From assembly GCA_002498385.1 (NCBI GenBank), contig DAHH01000005.1, positions 20,293 through 49,837 on the forward strand: DNA of 29,545 nt, given 5' to 3'. This DNA comes from Methanobacterium sp. UBA410 (GTDB taxonomy: Archaea; Methanobacteriota; Methanobacteria; Methanobacteriales; Methanobacteriaceae). The position numbers and the translations under genes were made by a program. The notes beneath the pieces are model-generated. The model saw nothing but the letters and a program-made list of their open reading frames with translations, did not search any database and was not told the DNA's origin. Every line of letters begins with the position of its first letter. Within the stretch, counting starts at the first letter, position 1. Below are positions 15,442 to 22,758 of the stretch, one piece after another.

Positions 15442-16077
15442 TTGAGATTAAGATTTAAAAGAGGAGTTGATATTATTTCGGAGGATATTAAACCTCATCC
15501 GAGGTTAAAACATGCTATCGTTTTTGTTGCATGTTTAATTACATTTTTACCTGCAGCAGCAGCCGCAGACGGTGCTTATAACGTGCAGGTAACAAAGGAT
15601 TATGTTAAAGCCACAGCAAAATGTTCAGATGGAACAAGTGGCTACTACTATCATACAGCTACATTTAAAAATTACTGTCCGCACTGCCACAGCTACGGAA
15701 CCCTGACTTTCAACCCGAAGGGGACAGCTGAGGGAGAATGGACTTGCAGTGCCTGTGATGCAGATTACTGTGCAGCTGATGGAAAAGAGAAAATATCTGG
15801 AAGCGGTTATTATTTAACAACCTACAAACCGCCGGCAAAACAGGTAAAAGCAGCAGTGAAGGTGGAGCCTCAAGCTAAAAGCCAGGAAGTAAAGGCAGAG
15901 CAGAACCCACAAGAGGTAAAAATAGAGCAGAACCCACAAGAAGTAAAAATAGAGCAGAACCCACAACCCGCAGTAGAGCCGGCAGCTGAACCACAAAAAC
16001 CTGTCGATCAGAAAACCAAAATGGTGAACATTCTAAAAATGTTCCAGGGTAAAAGCTTTCTGGCTCACGGCCTTTAA
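15442..16077 (+). CDS. Secreted zinc-ribbon protein with C-terminal repeats; start uncertain
   Basis: A 211-residue exported protein. A hydrophobic signal (AIVFVACLITFLPAAAAA, about 26-43) is followed by a Cys-rich module: NYCPHC, then WTCSAC and DADYCAADGKEK, a probable structural zinc ribbon. The tail has three 9-residue repeats (EVKxEQNPQ) and Pro/Glu-rich sequence. I recall similar Cys modules in secreted pseudomurein-associated proteins of Methanobacteriales, often beside transglutaminase-like domains, but no catalytic domain is present here. The open frame starts at TTG 15442, which has no Shine-Dalgarno site. A strong AGGAG at 15462-15466 is instead followed in frame by ATT codons (15472, 15475), so initiation may be non-standard or the 5' end altered. 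It ends before a clear hairpin terminator. Confidence 0.75.
   Translation: MRLRFKRGVDIISEDIKPHPRLKHAIVFVACLITFLPAAAAADGAYNVQVTKDYVKATAKCSDGTSGYYYHTATFKNYCPHCHSYGTLTFNPKGTAEGEWTCSACDADYCAADGKEKISGSGYYLTTYKPPAKQVKAAVKVEPQAKSQEVKAEQNPQEVKIEQNPQEVKIEQNPQPAVEPAAEPQKPVDQKTKMVNILKMFQGKSFLAHGL
15886..15966 (+). repeat. Three 27-bp in-frame repeats
   Basis: Copies at 15886-15912, 15913-15939 and 15940-15966 encode EVKxEQNPQ units. Copies 2 and 3 are almost identical, indicating recent slippage or unequal exchange. Confidence 0.85.
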
Positions 16078-16097
16078 AGATTTAAATTTTTAATTCA

Positions 16098-16123
16098 GGG
16101 AAATTACCATTTCCCCTTTTTTT
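16098..16123 (+). terminator. Hairpin plus U-tract terminator
   Basis: GGGAAAT (16098-16104), a 4-nt loop TACC, then ATTTCCC (16109-16115) and C followed by seven T. It is a textbook intrinsic terminator shape placed about 20 nt after the secreted-protein stop, between convergent genes. Confidence 0.75.
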
Positions 16124-16201
16124 AAAAAACTATTTTTTACAGTCTAATTTCATGCAGTACAGTTTAACTGCGTACAGGAGTATCCCATTTTTTTTGCAGG
16201 T

Positions 16202-16915
16202 TCACTCTGAATCCTGTTCCACTCCAGATGTTATGTTAATGCCCTCAGAGTTTATCTCGTAGGTTATAAACTGTGTTGGTGTTTTAGTACTTCTCATTTT
16301 CACAATATCCATAACGCGTTCCCTTTGACCTGTGTATGGATTTTCACGTTTCATTAGTTTGAAGGCACCGTAAACTGAGAAGAGTGCTATCCCATTGAAC
16401 TCTTCAGAAGTTGCACTGTCAAGTATGATGACAGCTGTGATGTCACGCTTTTTGAGCTCGTAGACCAGAAGATCCAGACGGTCCCTGAATTCGTAGGGTG
16501 TTAACTTGGCGGTGTAACTTCCTATGTTGTCTATTACAACAGTTTGAGTGTCATCTGGCAGGTCCTGAAGGAACCTGGAGAAGTCTCCCTTCAGGGATTC
16601 AATGTCTATGCTCATCTCAGCTTCAGTGACCTTGGCCCTCAAACTTGCAAGCTCTATGATACTTAAATTTCCTCCATCCCGCAGAACTTTAAGGTCCCAT
16701 CCAAAGGCCTTACTCTGGGTATCAAGATCTTTCCAATCCTCTTCTGTTGTGATATAAGTGGTTTTAAATCCTTCTTCACAGCTTGTTTTTGCAAACTGAA
16801 GTCCGAAGATGGTTTTACCAGAACCTGGGTCTCCTGTTATCAGAATGGACCTTCCCCTGGGGAATCCTCCCGTGATCCTGTCAATTCCTTCTATCCCTGA
16901 TTTTATCCTTTCCAA
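16202..16915 (-). CDS. KaiC-like RecA-superfamily ATPase
   Basis: A single-domain KaiC-like ATPase of 237 residues, of the broad group that includes archaellar ArlH and many archaeal signalling ATPases. It has Walker A GDPGSGKT (28-35), the catalytic Glu pair in TTEEDW (58-59) and Walker B TVVIDNIG (Asp129). The C-terminal part keeps the KaiC-type segment GIALFSVYGAFKLMKRE and MDIVKMRSTKTP. There is no membrane segment. It starts 14 bp after the response-regulator gene, so the two form an operon. A role as ATP-dependent output or partner of that regulator is a reasonable inference. No archaellum genes are adjacent, so an ArlH assignment is not supported. Confidence 0.88.
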   Translation of the reverse strand: MERIKSGIEGIDRITGGFPRGRSILITGDPGSGKTIFGLQFAKTSCEEGFKTTYITTEEDWKDLDTQSKAFGWDLKVLRDGGNLSIIELASLRAKVTEAEMSIDIESLKGDFSRFLQDLPDDTQTVVIDNIGSYTAKLTPYEFRDRLDLLVYELKKRDITAVIILDSATSEEFNGIALFSVYGAFKLMKRENPYTGQRERVMDIVKMRSTKTPTQFITYEINSEGINITSGVEQDSE

Positions 16916-16929
16916 TTTTTACATCTCCT

Positions 16930-18162
16930 TTACTTATAAAATTTGAATACACAGCTGTCTGCAGAGTCAGCCATGCAGGTTTTCTGTTCAACGTTTCCTT
17001 TAAGCTGGGTCCATGTGAAGCTTCTCATGATTATTGCCCTGCATATAAGGCAGAACATCGGGCTTGATTCTTCTTCTATCCATGGACAGTTCATGAGTTT
17101 AATGTAACTTTCATTGTGTTTTGAGCTCACACCCAGGTTCATGAAAAATTCAGCAAGCCACGAGATGTAACACTCAAAGAGATCATTGTCTCCAGAACAG
17201 GTTTCAGCACATCTTTCAAGTTCTTCTTTGAATTTTGGTTTCATGTTCCTTTCAAAACGGTCAGAAAAACTTTTTGCAATGCTGTTCCGGATCTGGGGTG
17301 GAATGTTGGATGCAAAAACAGGCAGCGCACTTAAAACAAAGCTTGAAAGTTCTCCTCTGGCCTTCTCCTTCAAAAGCTCTTCTCTTTCTCTTTCAGCCTT
17401 TCTACGCTCTCGTATATCTCGAAATATCAGTGCAACCCCCAGAATTTCCCCATCTTTGTCCTTGATTGGGGCACTGCTGTCGTCTATGGGCACCTCGCTT
17501 CCATCCTTTCTTATGAGGAGGGTGGCTTCGTTCAATTCAACCAGGATGTCATCATGAACAACCTTTGCAACGGGATTTTCAAGAGGTGTGCCTGTTTTCT
17601 CGTTTACTAACCTGAAAATATTTTCAAGGGGTTTGCCCATGGAGTCTTCTGGATCCCATCCTGTAACCTCAGCTGCAACAGGGTTCATGAATTTTATGTT
17701 TCCATCCCTGTCAGTTGCTATAACAGCATCACCAATACTTTTAAGTGTTGTTGAAAGCCATTTTTCACTTTCTTTTAGTTTGCTCTCCATTTTATGTTTG
17801 TAGAGGGCCATTTCAACAGCACTGTGAAGCTCCCTGTCTTCGAATGGTTTGATTATGTAACCGAATGGCTCTGTTACCTTGGCTCTTTTAAGGGTTTTCT
17901 CATCTGAATAGGCTGTAAGATATACAATGGGTATATCATGGGCGTTCTTTATCCTTTGAGCCGCTTCAATACCATCTATCTCTCCCTTAAGAACTATGTC
18001 CATTAAAACCAGATCAGGGGTGGTTTCTTCAGCTATTTTAACTGCCTTTTCACCAGATGGTGTGACTGCAGTGACTGTGTAGCCCAGGCTCTCAGCCCGC
18101 TGCTTTATATCCATGGCAATAATGCTCTCATCTTCAACAACAAGGATCTTTACATTCGACAT
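16930..18162 (-). CDS. Response regulator: REC + PAS + methanogen output domain
   Basis: A cytosolic signalling protein of 410 residues. Residues 1-120 are a receiver domain with acidic residues DE (10-12), the phospho-acceptor Asp55 (VLMDIVLKG), Thr83 and Lys105 (IIKPFED). A short coiled segment (KLKESEKWLSTTLKS) leads to a PAS domain (about 140-255: DAVIATDRDG, NPVAAEVTGW, GVALIFRDI). The C-terminal region (about 270-410) has conserved-looking cysteines (RCAETC, FECYISW, NCPWIEE, CLICRAI, TCMADSADSC). It matches my memory of the methanogen output domain MetOD1. The Cys set could bind a metal or sense redox state. There is no kinase domain, so a separate histidine kinase is needed. First gene of a two-gene operon with the KaiC-like ATPase. 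Confidence 0.88.
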   Translation of the reverse strand: MSNVKILVVEDESIIAMDIKQRAESLGYTVTAVTPSGEKAVKIAEETTPDLVLMDIVLKGEIDGIEAAQRIKNAHDIPIVYLTAYSDEKTLKRAKVTEPFGYIIKPFEDRELHSAVEMALYKHKMESKLKESEKWLSTTLKSIGDAVIATDRDGNIKFMNPVAAEVTGWDPEDSMGKPLENIFRLVNEKTGTPLENPVAKVVHDDILVELNEATLLIRKDGSEVPIDDSSAPIKDKDGEILGVALIFRDIRERRKAEREREELLKEKARGELSSFVLSALPVFASNIPPQIRNSIAKSFSDRFERNMKPKFKEELERCAETCSGDNDLFECYISWLAEFFMNLGVSSKHNESYIKLMNCPWIEEESSPMFCLICRAIIMRSFTWTQLKGNVEQKTCMADSADSCVFKFYK

Positions 18163-18564
18163 GATTTCCCTTTATAAACTTTTAGTTTTTTTACGCATCA
18201 ATTTCTTAATTTTCGTTGAATAAACCTAAAATCCATAATTCATCTGTTAAACCCATTATTTATTACCATTTTATCTGTTAATACAGAGATTACATGTATA
18301 AACTTCATAAGTTTTATTTATTGTTCTAAGAAATAAATCTATCCCTTATTTCCTCTTCAATATAGTGTGTGGATTATTAATAAGTTCCTATCTTCTTTAT
18401 ACCTATTTTACATCTTTTTATTTAGTGGATCATGTTACAGGCTCTAAATAAATTTGAATAATCAAAAAAAAAAATGAAAAGAAGGGAATTAATAAAATTA
18501 GGATTAATAAAATCAAAAAAGAGATTTTACTCCTTAAAAATCTTGTTCCATAAGAAAAACCTTT
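18163..18564. other. AT-rich spacer, no gene seen
   Basis: This spacer lies between the end of uvrC and the start of the regulator gene, both on the minus strand. It holds the uvrC termination tract and presumably the promoter of the signalling operon, for which the best minus-strand TATA candidates lie around 18270-18320. No repeat or open frame stands out. Confidence 0.5.
18464..18474 (-). terminator. U-tract downstream of uvrC
   Basis: Eleven A on the plus strand equal T11 on the minus strand, about 90 nt after the uvrC stop. Confidence 0.45.
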
Positions 18565-20334
18565 TTAATCTACACCATCCATTTTATGGAGGTGTGCATA
18601 GATATTTCTGGCCAGATTCTTGCTTATGCCCTTAACATCTGCGATTTCCTGAGCACTGGCCTTTTCCAGGTTTTCAAGGCTCCCAAAATGTTTAAGAAGA
18701 TTTTTTTTCCGTTTAATCCCAACCCCTGGAACCTCGTCAAGGAGGGAGTGTTCCAGTTTTTGAGAGCGCAGCTTCCTGTGGTAGCTAACTGCAAACCTGT
18801 GTGCCTCATCCCGAACCCTCTGCAGAAGATGCAGAGCCTCAGAACTTCCAGGTAAAATGATGGGGCTTGAAAAATTGGGTATGAAAACATGTTCAAATTC
18901 CTTTGCAAGCCCTATAACAGGCAGATCTATCCCAAGAGATCTGAAAACTTCCAGGGCAATGTTGAGCTGACCCTTACCCCCATCAACCAGGACCAGATCC
19001 GGTTCGGATTCATCTTCCCTTTTCATCCGTCCATACCTTCGCGTTAAAACTTCTCTCATCATTGCATAATCATCAGGACCTGTTGTATTCACCTTAAATC
19101 GTCTGTAACTACTTTTTTTAGGTGCACCATCCTCAAACACCACCATGGATCCAACTGCCATTTTCCCGCTGATGTTGGAAATGTCAAATCCTTCAATGCG
19201 CCTTGGAAGTTTGGGTATTTTTAAATAGTTTTTAAGGTCAAGAAGAGCTCCCTTAACCTCCTGCTGATGTTTCAGGATGATCTCCGCATTTTTAGCAACC
19301 ATCCGGACCAGCCGGTATTCCACACCATTTTCAGGTACCTTAAATATCACTTCATCCCCCCTTTTTTCAGAGAGCCATTCCAAAAGGAGTTTTTCATCGT
19401 CAACCTCACCAGGGAGAACTATCTCAGCTGGAACGTGCCTTGGTCCGGCGTAGTACTGTTTCAGGAATGCAGATAATATTTTTTCTCCAGATGTGTTTTG
19501 TGTTCCGCTCATAAAGAAATCATCCTTGCCCGTGATCTTACCGGACCTTACAGAGAAAACAACAACACAAGCCATTTTTTCATCACTTGAAAATGCAACA
19601 ACGTCCTGATCAAGGTCGCGTGTAACCTCCATTTTCTGTCTTTCAAGCACTTCCCCTATGGAGCTTAGCTGATCCCGTATAACCGCAGCTTTCTCAAACT
19701 CCTGGTTGGAGGCAGCCTCTTCCATGTTGCTCTGGAGCATGCTGATGATCTTGCCATATTTGCCCTCAAAAAGGAGGGTTACCTTATCAACCTGTTTTCT
19801 GTAGTCTTTTTTACTTATTTTGCCAATGCAGGGTGCGTTGCAAAGCTTTATCTGATAGTTTAAGCAGGGTCCATCCATTCGCTTGCAGTCCCTTATCTTG
19901 AAGAGGGTCTTTAAAAATTTAACCAGCTTTTTAACGGATCCAGAGTCTGTAAACGGCCCGTAATAATAGGATCCATCGTCTACAACCCTCCTTGTAATGA
20001 GAATTCGTGGATAATCTTCCTTTGTCACCTTCACGTAGGGGTAGCGTTTATCGTCTTTAAGGCGTATGTTGTACCGGGGCATATGCTTTTTTATCAGGTT
20101 AGACTCCAGTATGAGGGCTTCCTTTTCAGTGTCCGTTACCATGTACTCCAGGTGGTGGAAGTGCCTCATCTGTGCCCGTGTTTTTGGAGAATCGATGTCA
20201 TCCTTGAAGTAGGATCTTACCCTTTTTTTAAGGGATTTAGCCTTCCCCACGTAGATAACAGTATCCTCAACATCTTTCATGATGTAAACGCCAGGTTTAT
20301 CCGGCAAATTCTTTTGTTCTCTTTTATCTGCCAA
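18565..20334 (-). CDS. uvrC: Excinuclease ABC subunit C
   Basis: The dual-incision nuclease of bacterial-type nucleotide excision repair. It cuts on both sides of a lesion marked by UvrA and UvrB. The 589-residue protein has an N-terminal GIY-YIG nuclease domain (PGVYIMKD, VIYVGKAKSLKKRV). A UVR motif lies near 200-235 (NMEEAASNQEFEKAAVIRD). The RNase H-like nuclease half has RRIEGFDISNISG and PDLVLVDGGKGQL. C-terminal helix-hairpin-helix motifs (LLDEVPGVGIKRKKNLL, ADVKGISKNLARNI) complete the family set. The start is TTG at 20334, supported by GAGG seven nt upstream. An ATG beside it is out of frame. The gene is divergent from uvrB. The system was probably acquired from bacteria long ago, as in other mesophilic archaea. 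Confidence 0.96.
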   Translation of the reverse strand: MADKREQKNLPDKPGVYIMKDVEDTVIYVGKAKSLKKRVRSYFKDDIDSPKTRAQMRHFHHLEYMVTDTEKEALILESNLIKKHMPRYNIRLKDDKRYPYVKVTKEDYPRILITRRVVDDGSYYYGPFTDSGSVKKLVKFLKTLFKIRDCKRMDGPCLNYQIKLCNAPCIGKISKKDYRKQVDKVTLLFEGKYGKIISMLQSNMEEAASNQEFEKAAVIRDQLSSIGEVLERQKMEVTRDLDQDVVAFSSDEKMACVVVFSVRSGKITGKDDFFMSGTQNTSGEKILSAFLKQYYAGPRHVPAEIVLPGEVDDEKLLLEWLSEKRGDEVIFKVPENGVEYRLVRMVAKNAEIILKHQQEVKGALLDLKNYLKIPKLPRRIEGFDISNISGKMAVGSMVVFEDGAPKKSSYRRFKVNTTGPDDYAMMREVLTRRYGRMKREDESEPDLVLVDGGKGQLNIALEVFRSLGIDLPVIGLAKEFEHVFIPNFSSPIILPGSSEALHLLQRVRDEAHRFAVSYHRKLRSQKLEHSLLDEVPGVGIKRKKNLLKHFGSLENLEKASAQEIADVKGISKNLARNIYAHLHKMDGVD

Positions 20335-20410
20335 TTTTCATCCTCATTTAGATTTTTTTCAGGTTTTCAATGAATTGCATTTGTTGACCTGTTGCTGCCC
20401 AACTTTTATT

Positions 20411-20429
20411 GGTTACTTGGTGGTTACTT
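20411..20429. repeat. Direct repeat GGTTACTT spaced by 11 bp
   Basis: Copies at 20411-20418 and 20422-20429 lie on the same helical face, at and just downstream of the predicted uvrC transcription start (about 20430). They are a candidate repressor site. Confidence 0.45.
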
Positions 20430-20453
20430 AAACTAATTTTTTTCCTGGTGAAA

Positions 20454-20461
20454 TATATATA
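20454..20461 (-). promoter_or_regulatory. TATA box for uvrC
   Basis: TATATATA on the minus strand predicts a start near 20430 and a leader of about 95 nt before the TTG codon. Confidence 0.5.
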
Positions 20462-20544
20462 GGTGAAGTTAGACATCTATTATTCAACCTAAAAATTTTA
20501 CAAAAAAATATTTCAAGAAAATTCATAAAAATTAAAATTCAATT

Positions 20545-20580
20545 AAAATTCATATATTTAGCAGAAAATTCATATTTAGC
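20545..20580. repeat. Imperfect direct repeat, 20-bp period
   Basis: AAAATTCATATATTTAGC (20545-20562) and AAAATTCATATTTAGC (20565-20580) differ by a 2-bp deletion. They lie in the middle of the uvrC/uvrB spacer. Confidence 0.65.
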
Positions 20581-20796
20581 AATTACAAAATTTAGATTTA
20601 ACAGTTAACCTAACATGTTTAATGGAAGCTTTTATAGATTTATAGAAAAATATTTTTAGCAGGATTAAGCTGACATACCTACTTTTTGATCGTTCTTTTT
20701 TTTTGATTAATTATTTCTGTTAGTACCTAGAAGCAGTTAATAAACTTGGTAAACTGTAACTAAATTAGGTTTATTTTTTAAAAAGAGGATTTAAAA

Positions 20797-22758
20797 ATGA
20801 CCGGATTTAAATTGGAATCATCCTACAAACCTTTAGGAGACCAGCCAAAGGCTATAAAATCAATTTCTGATGGAATAAGAAGGGGTTTAAAGCACCAGAC
20901 ACTTCTCGGTGTTACAGGGTCAGGTAAAACCTTCACAATGGCTAATGTTATAAAAGAGGTTCAAAAACCAACCCTTGTAATATCTCACAATAAAACACTG
21001 GCTGCACAGCTCTACGAGGAGTTTAAAGAGTTCTTCCCGGAGAACGCAGTGGAGTACTTCGTAAGCTACTATGACTACTACCAGCCAGAGGCCTACATAG
21101 CCCATACAGACACCTATATAGACAAGGAAGCTTCTATAAATGAGGAAATAGACCGTATGAGGCATTCAACAACCCAATCACTCCTCTCAAGGGATGATGT
21201 CATAGTTGTCTCAAGCGTTTCATGCATATATGGTATTGGAACACCTGAAGACTACGGTGGATTTATATTATCCCTTGAAATTGGTGATGAACCTGGAAGG
21301 GATGAGATATTGACCAAATTGGTGGAGATGCAGTACGGTAGAAACGATATAGAATTTGTAAGGGGAAAGTTCAGGGTGAGAGGGGATGTGATTGAGGTAT
21401 TTCCCGTAAACAGCTTCACAGCCATACGAATTGAACTTTTCGGTGATGAGGTGGATGCAATATCCATCATAGATCCCCTTATGGGTAAGGTTATCAAAGA
21501 AGTTGAACGCATAACAATATTTCCTGCAAAACACTTTGTAACCTCTAAAAAGAAATTGAACAATGCAATAAAAGGTATTGAGGAGGAACTTGAAGACAGG
21601 TTAACCGTTTTAAAATCCCAGAACAAGCTCCTCGAGGCCCAGAGGCTGGAGCAGAGAACCCGCTTTGATATTGAGATGCTCCAGGAGATGGGTTACTGTA
21701 CAGGAATAGAGAACTACTCAATGCACCTTTCAGGCAGAAAATGGGGTGAAACGCCCTACACACTCCTCAAATATTTTCCAGATGATTATCTCACCATAAT
21801 CGATGAATCACACGTTACAATACCTCAAATTGGTGGAATGTACGCTGGAGATAAGGCCCGTAAGGATTCACTCGTTGATCATGGTTTTAGACTTCCATCT
21901 GCACGCGAAAACAGGCCACTGAAGTTTGAGGAGTTTGAAGGGCTCCAGAACCAGGTGCTCTACGTTTCTGCAACCCCTGCCAAGTATGAGCTTGGAAAGA
22001 GCCAGAACGTTGTGGAACAGGTAATAAGGCCAACAGGACTTGTGGATCCGGAAATAATAATTAAACCAGTTAAAGGACAGGTTGACCACCTTTTGGGAGC
22101 TATACATGAGAAGGTTAAAAAGAATCAGAGAATTTTGGTAACAACCTTAACCAAGAAGATGGCAGAGGACCTCACAGATTACTACGCAAAGATGGGGGTC
22201 AAGGTTCGCTACCTGCACTCTGAAATAGGCACCCTTGAGCGAACAGAAATAATTGACGACCTCAGAAGGGGAGAGTTTGACTGTCTTGTGGGTGTGAACC
22301 TTCTAAGAGAAGGCCTGGACCTTCCAGAGGTATCCCTTGTGGGTATACTCGACGCTGACAAGGAAGGATTTTTAAGGTCCCAGTCAGCGTTGATACAGAC
22401 CATAGGCAGAGCTTCAAGAAACATTGACGGTCAGGTTATTTTATACGCAGATGAAATAACAGAATCCATCCGTTCAGCCCGAGACATAACCAATCACCGT
22501 AGAAAACTTCAATTAGCCTACAACAGGGAGCATGGAATCAATGCAAAATCTGTTGTAAGGCCCATAAAGGAGAAACCAAAAACAGAAAATGTGAAGGATA
22601 TAAACATTGAAGATGTTGAAAACGTTCCAGAGGATGAACTAAACCTTTTAATAAAAGATTTAAAACAGGAAATGAAAAAGGCAGCCTCAAAGCTTGACTT
22701 TGAAAGAGCCGCCAAGATAAGGGACAAGATACTTGTTTTAGAAGGAGTTTCAAGCTAA
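20797..22758 (+). CDS. uvrB: Excinuclease ABC subunit B
   Basis: The DNA-damage-verifying helicase-like subunit that receives DNA from UvrA and recruits UvrC. The 653-residue length is normal. Walker A GVTGSGKT is at residues 38-45. The beta-hairpin that inserts into DNA is seen at SYYDYYQPEAYI. The helicase motif II is DESH (336-339), and motifs V/VI appear in NLLREGLDLPEV and QTIGRASRN. The C-terminal UVR domain (KQEMKKAASKLDFERAAKIRDK) contacts UvrC. GAGG (20786-20789) precedes the ATG by 7 nt. The stop and the uvrA start share one base (TAATG, 22756-22760), so translation is coupled. Confidence 0.97.
   Translation: MTGFKLESSYKPLGDQPKAIKSISDGIRRGLKHQTLLGVTGSGKTFTMANVIKEVQKPTLVISHNKTLAAQLYEEFKEFFPENAVEYFVSYYDYYQPEAYIAHTDTYIDKEASINEEIDRMRHSTTQSLLSRDDVIVVSSVSCIYGIGTPEDYGGFILSLEIGDEPGRDEILTKLVEMQYGRNDIEFVRGKFRVRGDVIEVFPVNSFTAIRIELFGDEVDAISIIDPLMGKVIKEVERITIFPAKHFVTSKKKLNNAIKGIEEELEDRLTVLKSQNKLLEAQRLEQRTRFDIEMLQEMGYCTGIENYSMHLSGRKWGETPYTLLKYFPDDYLTIIDESHVTIPQIGGMYAGDKARKDSLVDHGFRLPSARENRPLKFEEFEGLQNQVLYVSATPAKYELGKSQNVVEQVIRPTGLVDPEIIIKPVKGQVDHLLGAIHEKVKKNQRILVTTLTKKMAEDLTDYYAKMGVKVRYLHSEIGTLERTEIIDDLRRGEFDCLVGVNLLREGLDLPEVSLVGILDADKEGFLRSQSALIQTIGRASRNIDGQVILYADEITESIRSARDITNHRRKLQLAYNREHGINAKSVVRPIKEKPKTENVKDINIEDVENVPEDELNLLIKDLKQEMKKAASKLDFERAAKIRDKILVLEGVSS

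Larger units (their letters stand above)
20335..20796. other. Divergent regulatory region uvrC / uvrB
   Basis: A 462-bp AT-rich spacer that should hold promoters for both uvrC (-) and uvrBA (+). It contains a minus-strand TATATATA box, an 11-bp-spaced direct repeat near the predicted uvrC transcript start and a 20-bp imperfect direct repeat. No gene is visible. Confidence 0.6.

Noticed and set aside
16202..16915. Assignment of the KaiC-like ATPase as archaellar ArlH
   Set aside because: No other archaellum genes are present and its partner is a response regulator; single-domain KaiC-like ATPases are widespread in archaea.
20500..20796. Replication origin suggested by AT-rich sequence and direct repeats
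   Set aside because: No orc1/cdc6 gene nearby and no long inverted origin-recognition-box-like repeats with a G-run; the repeats fit a promoter region.
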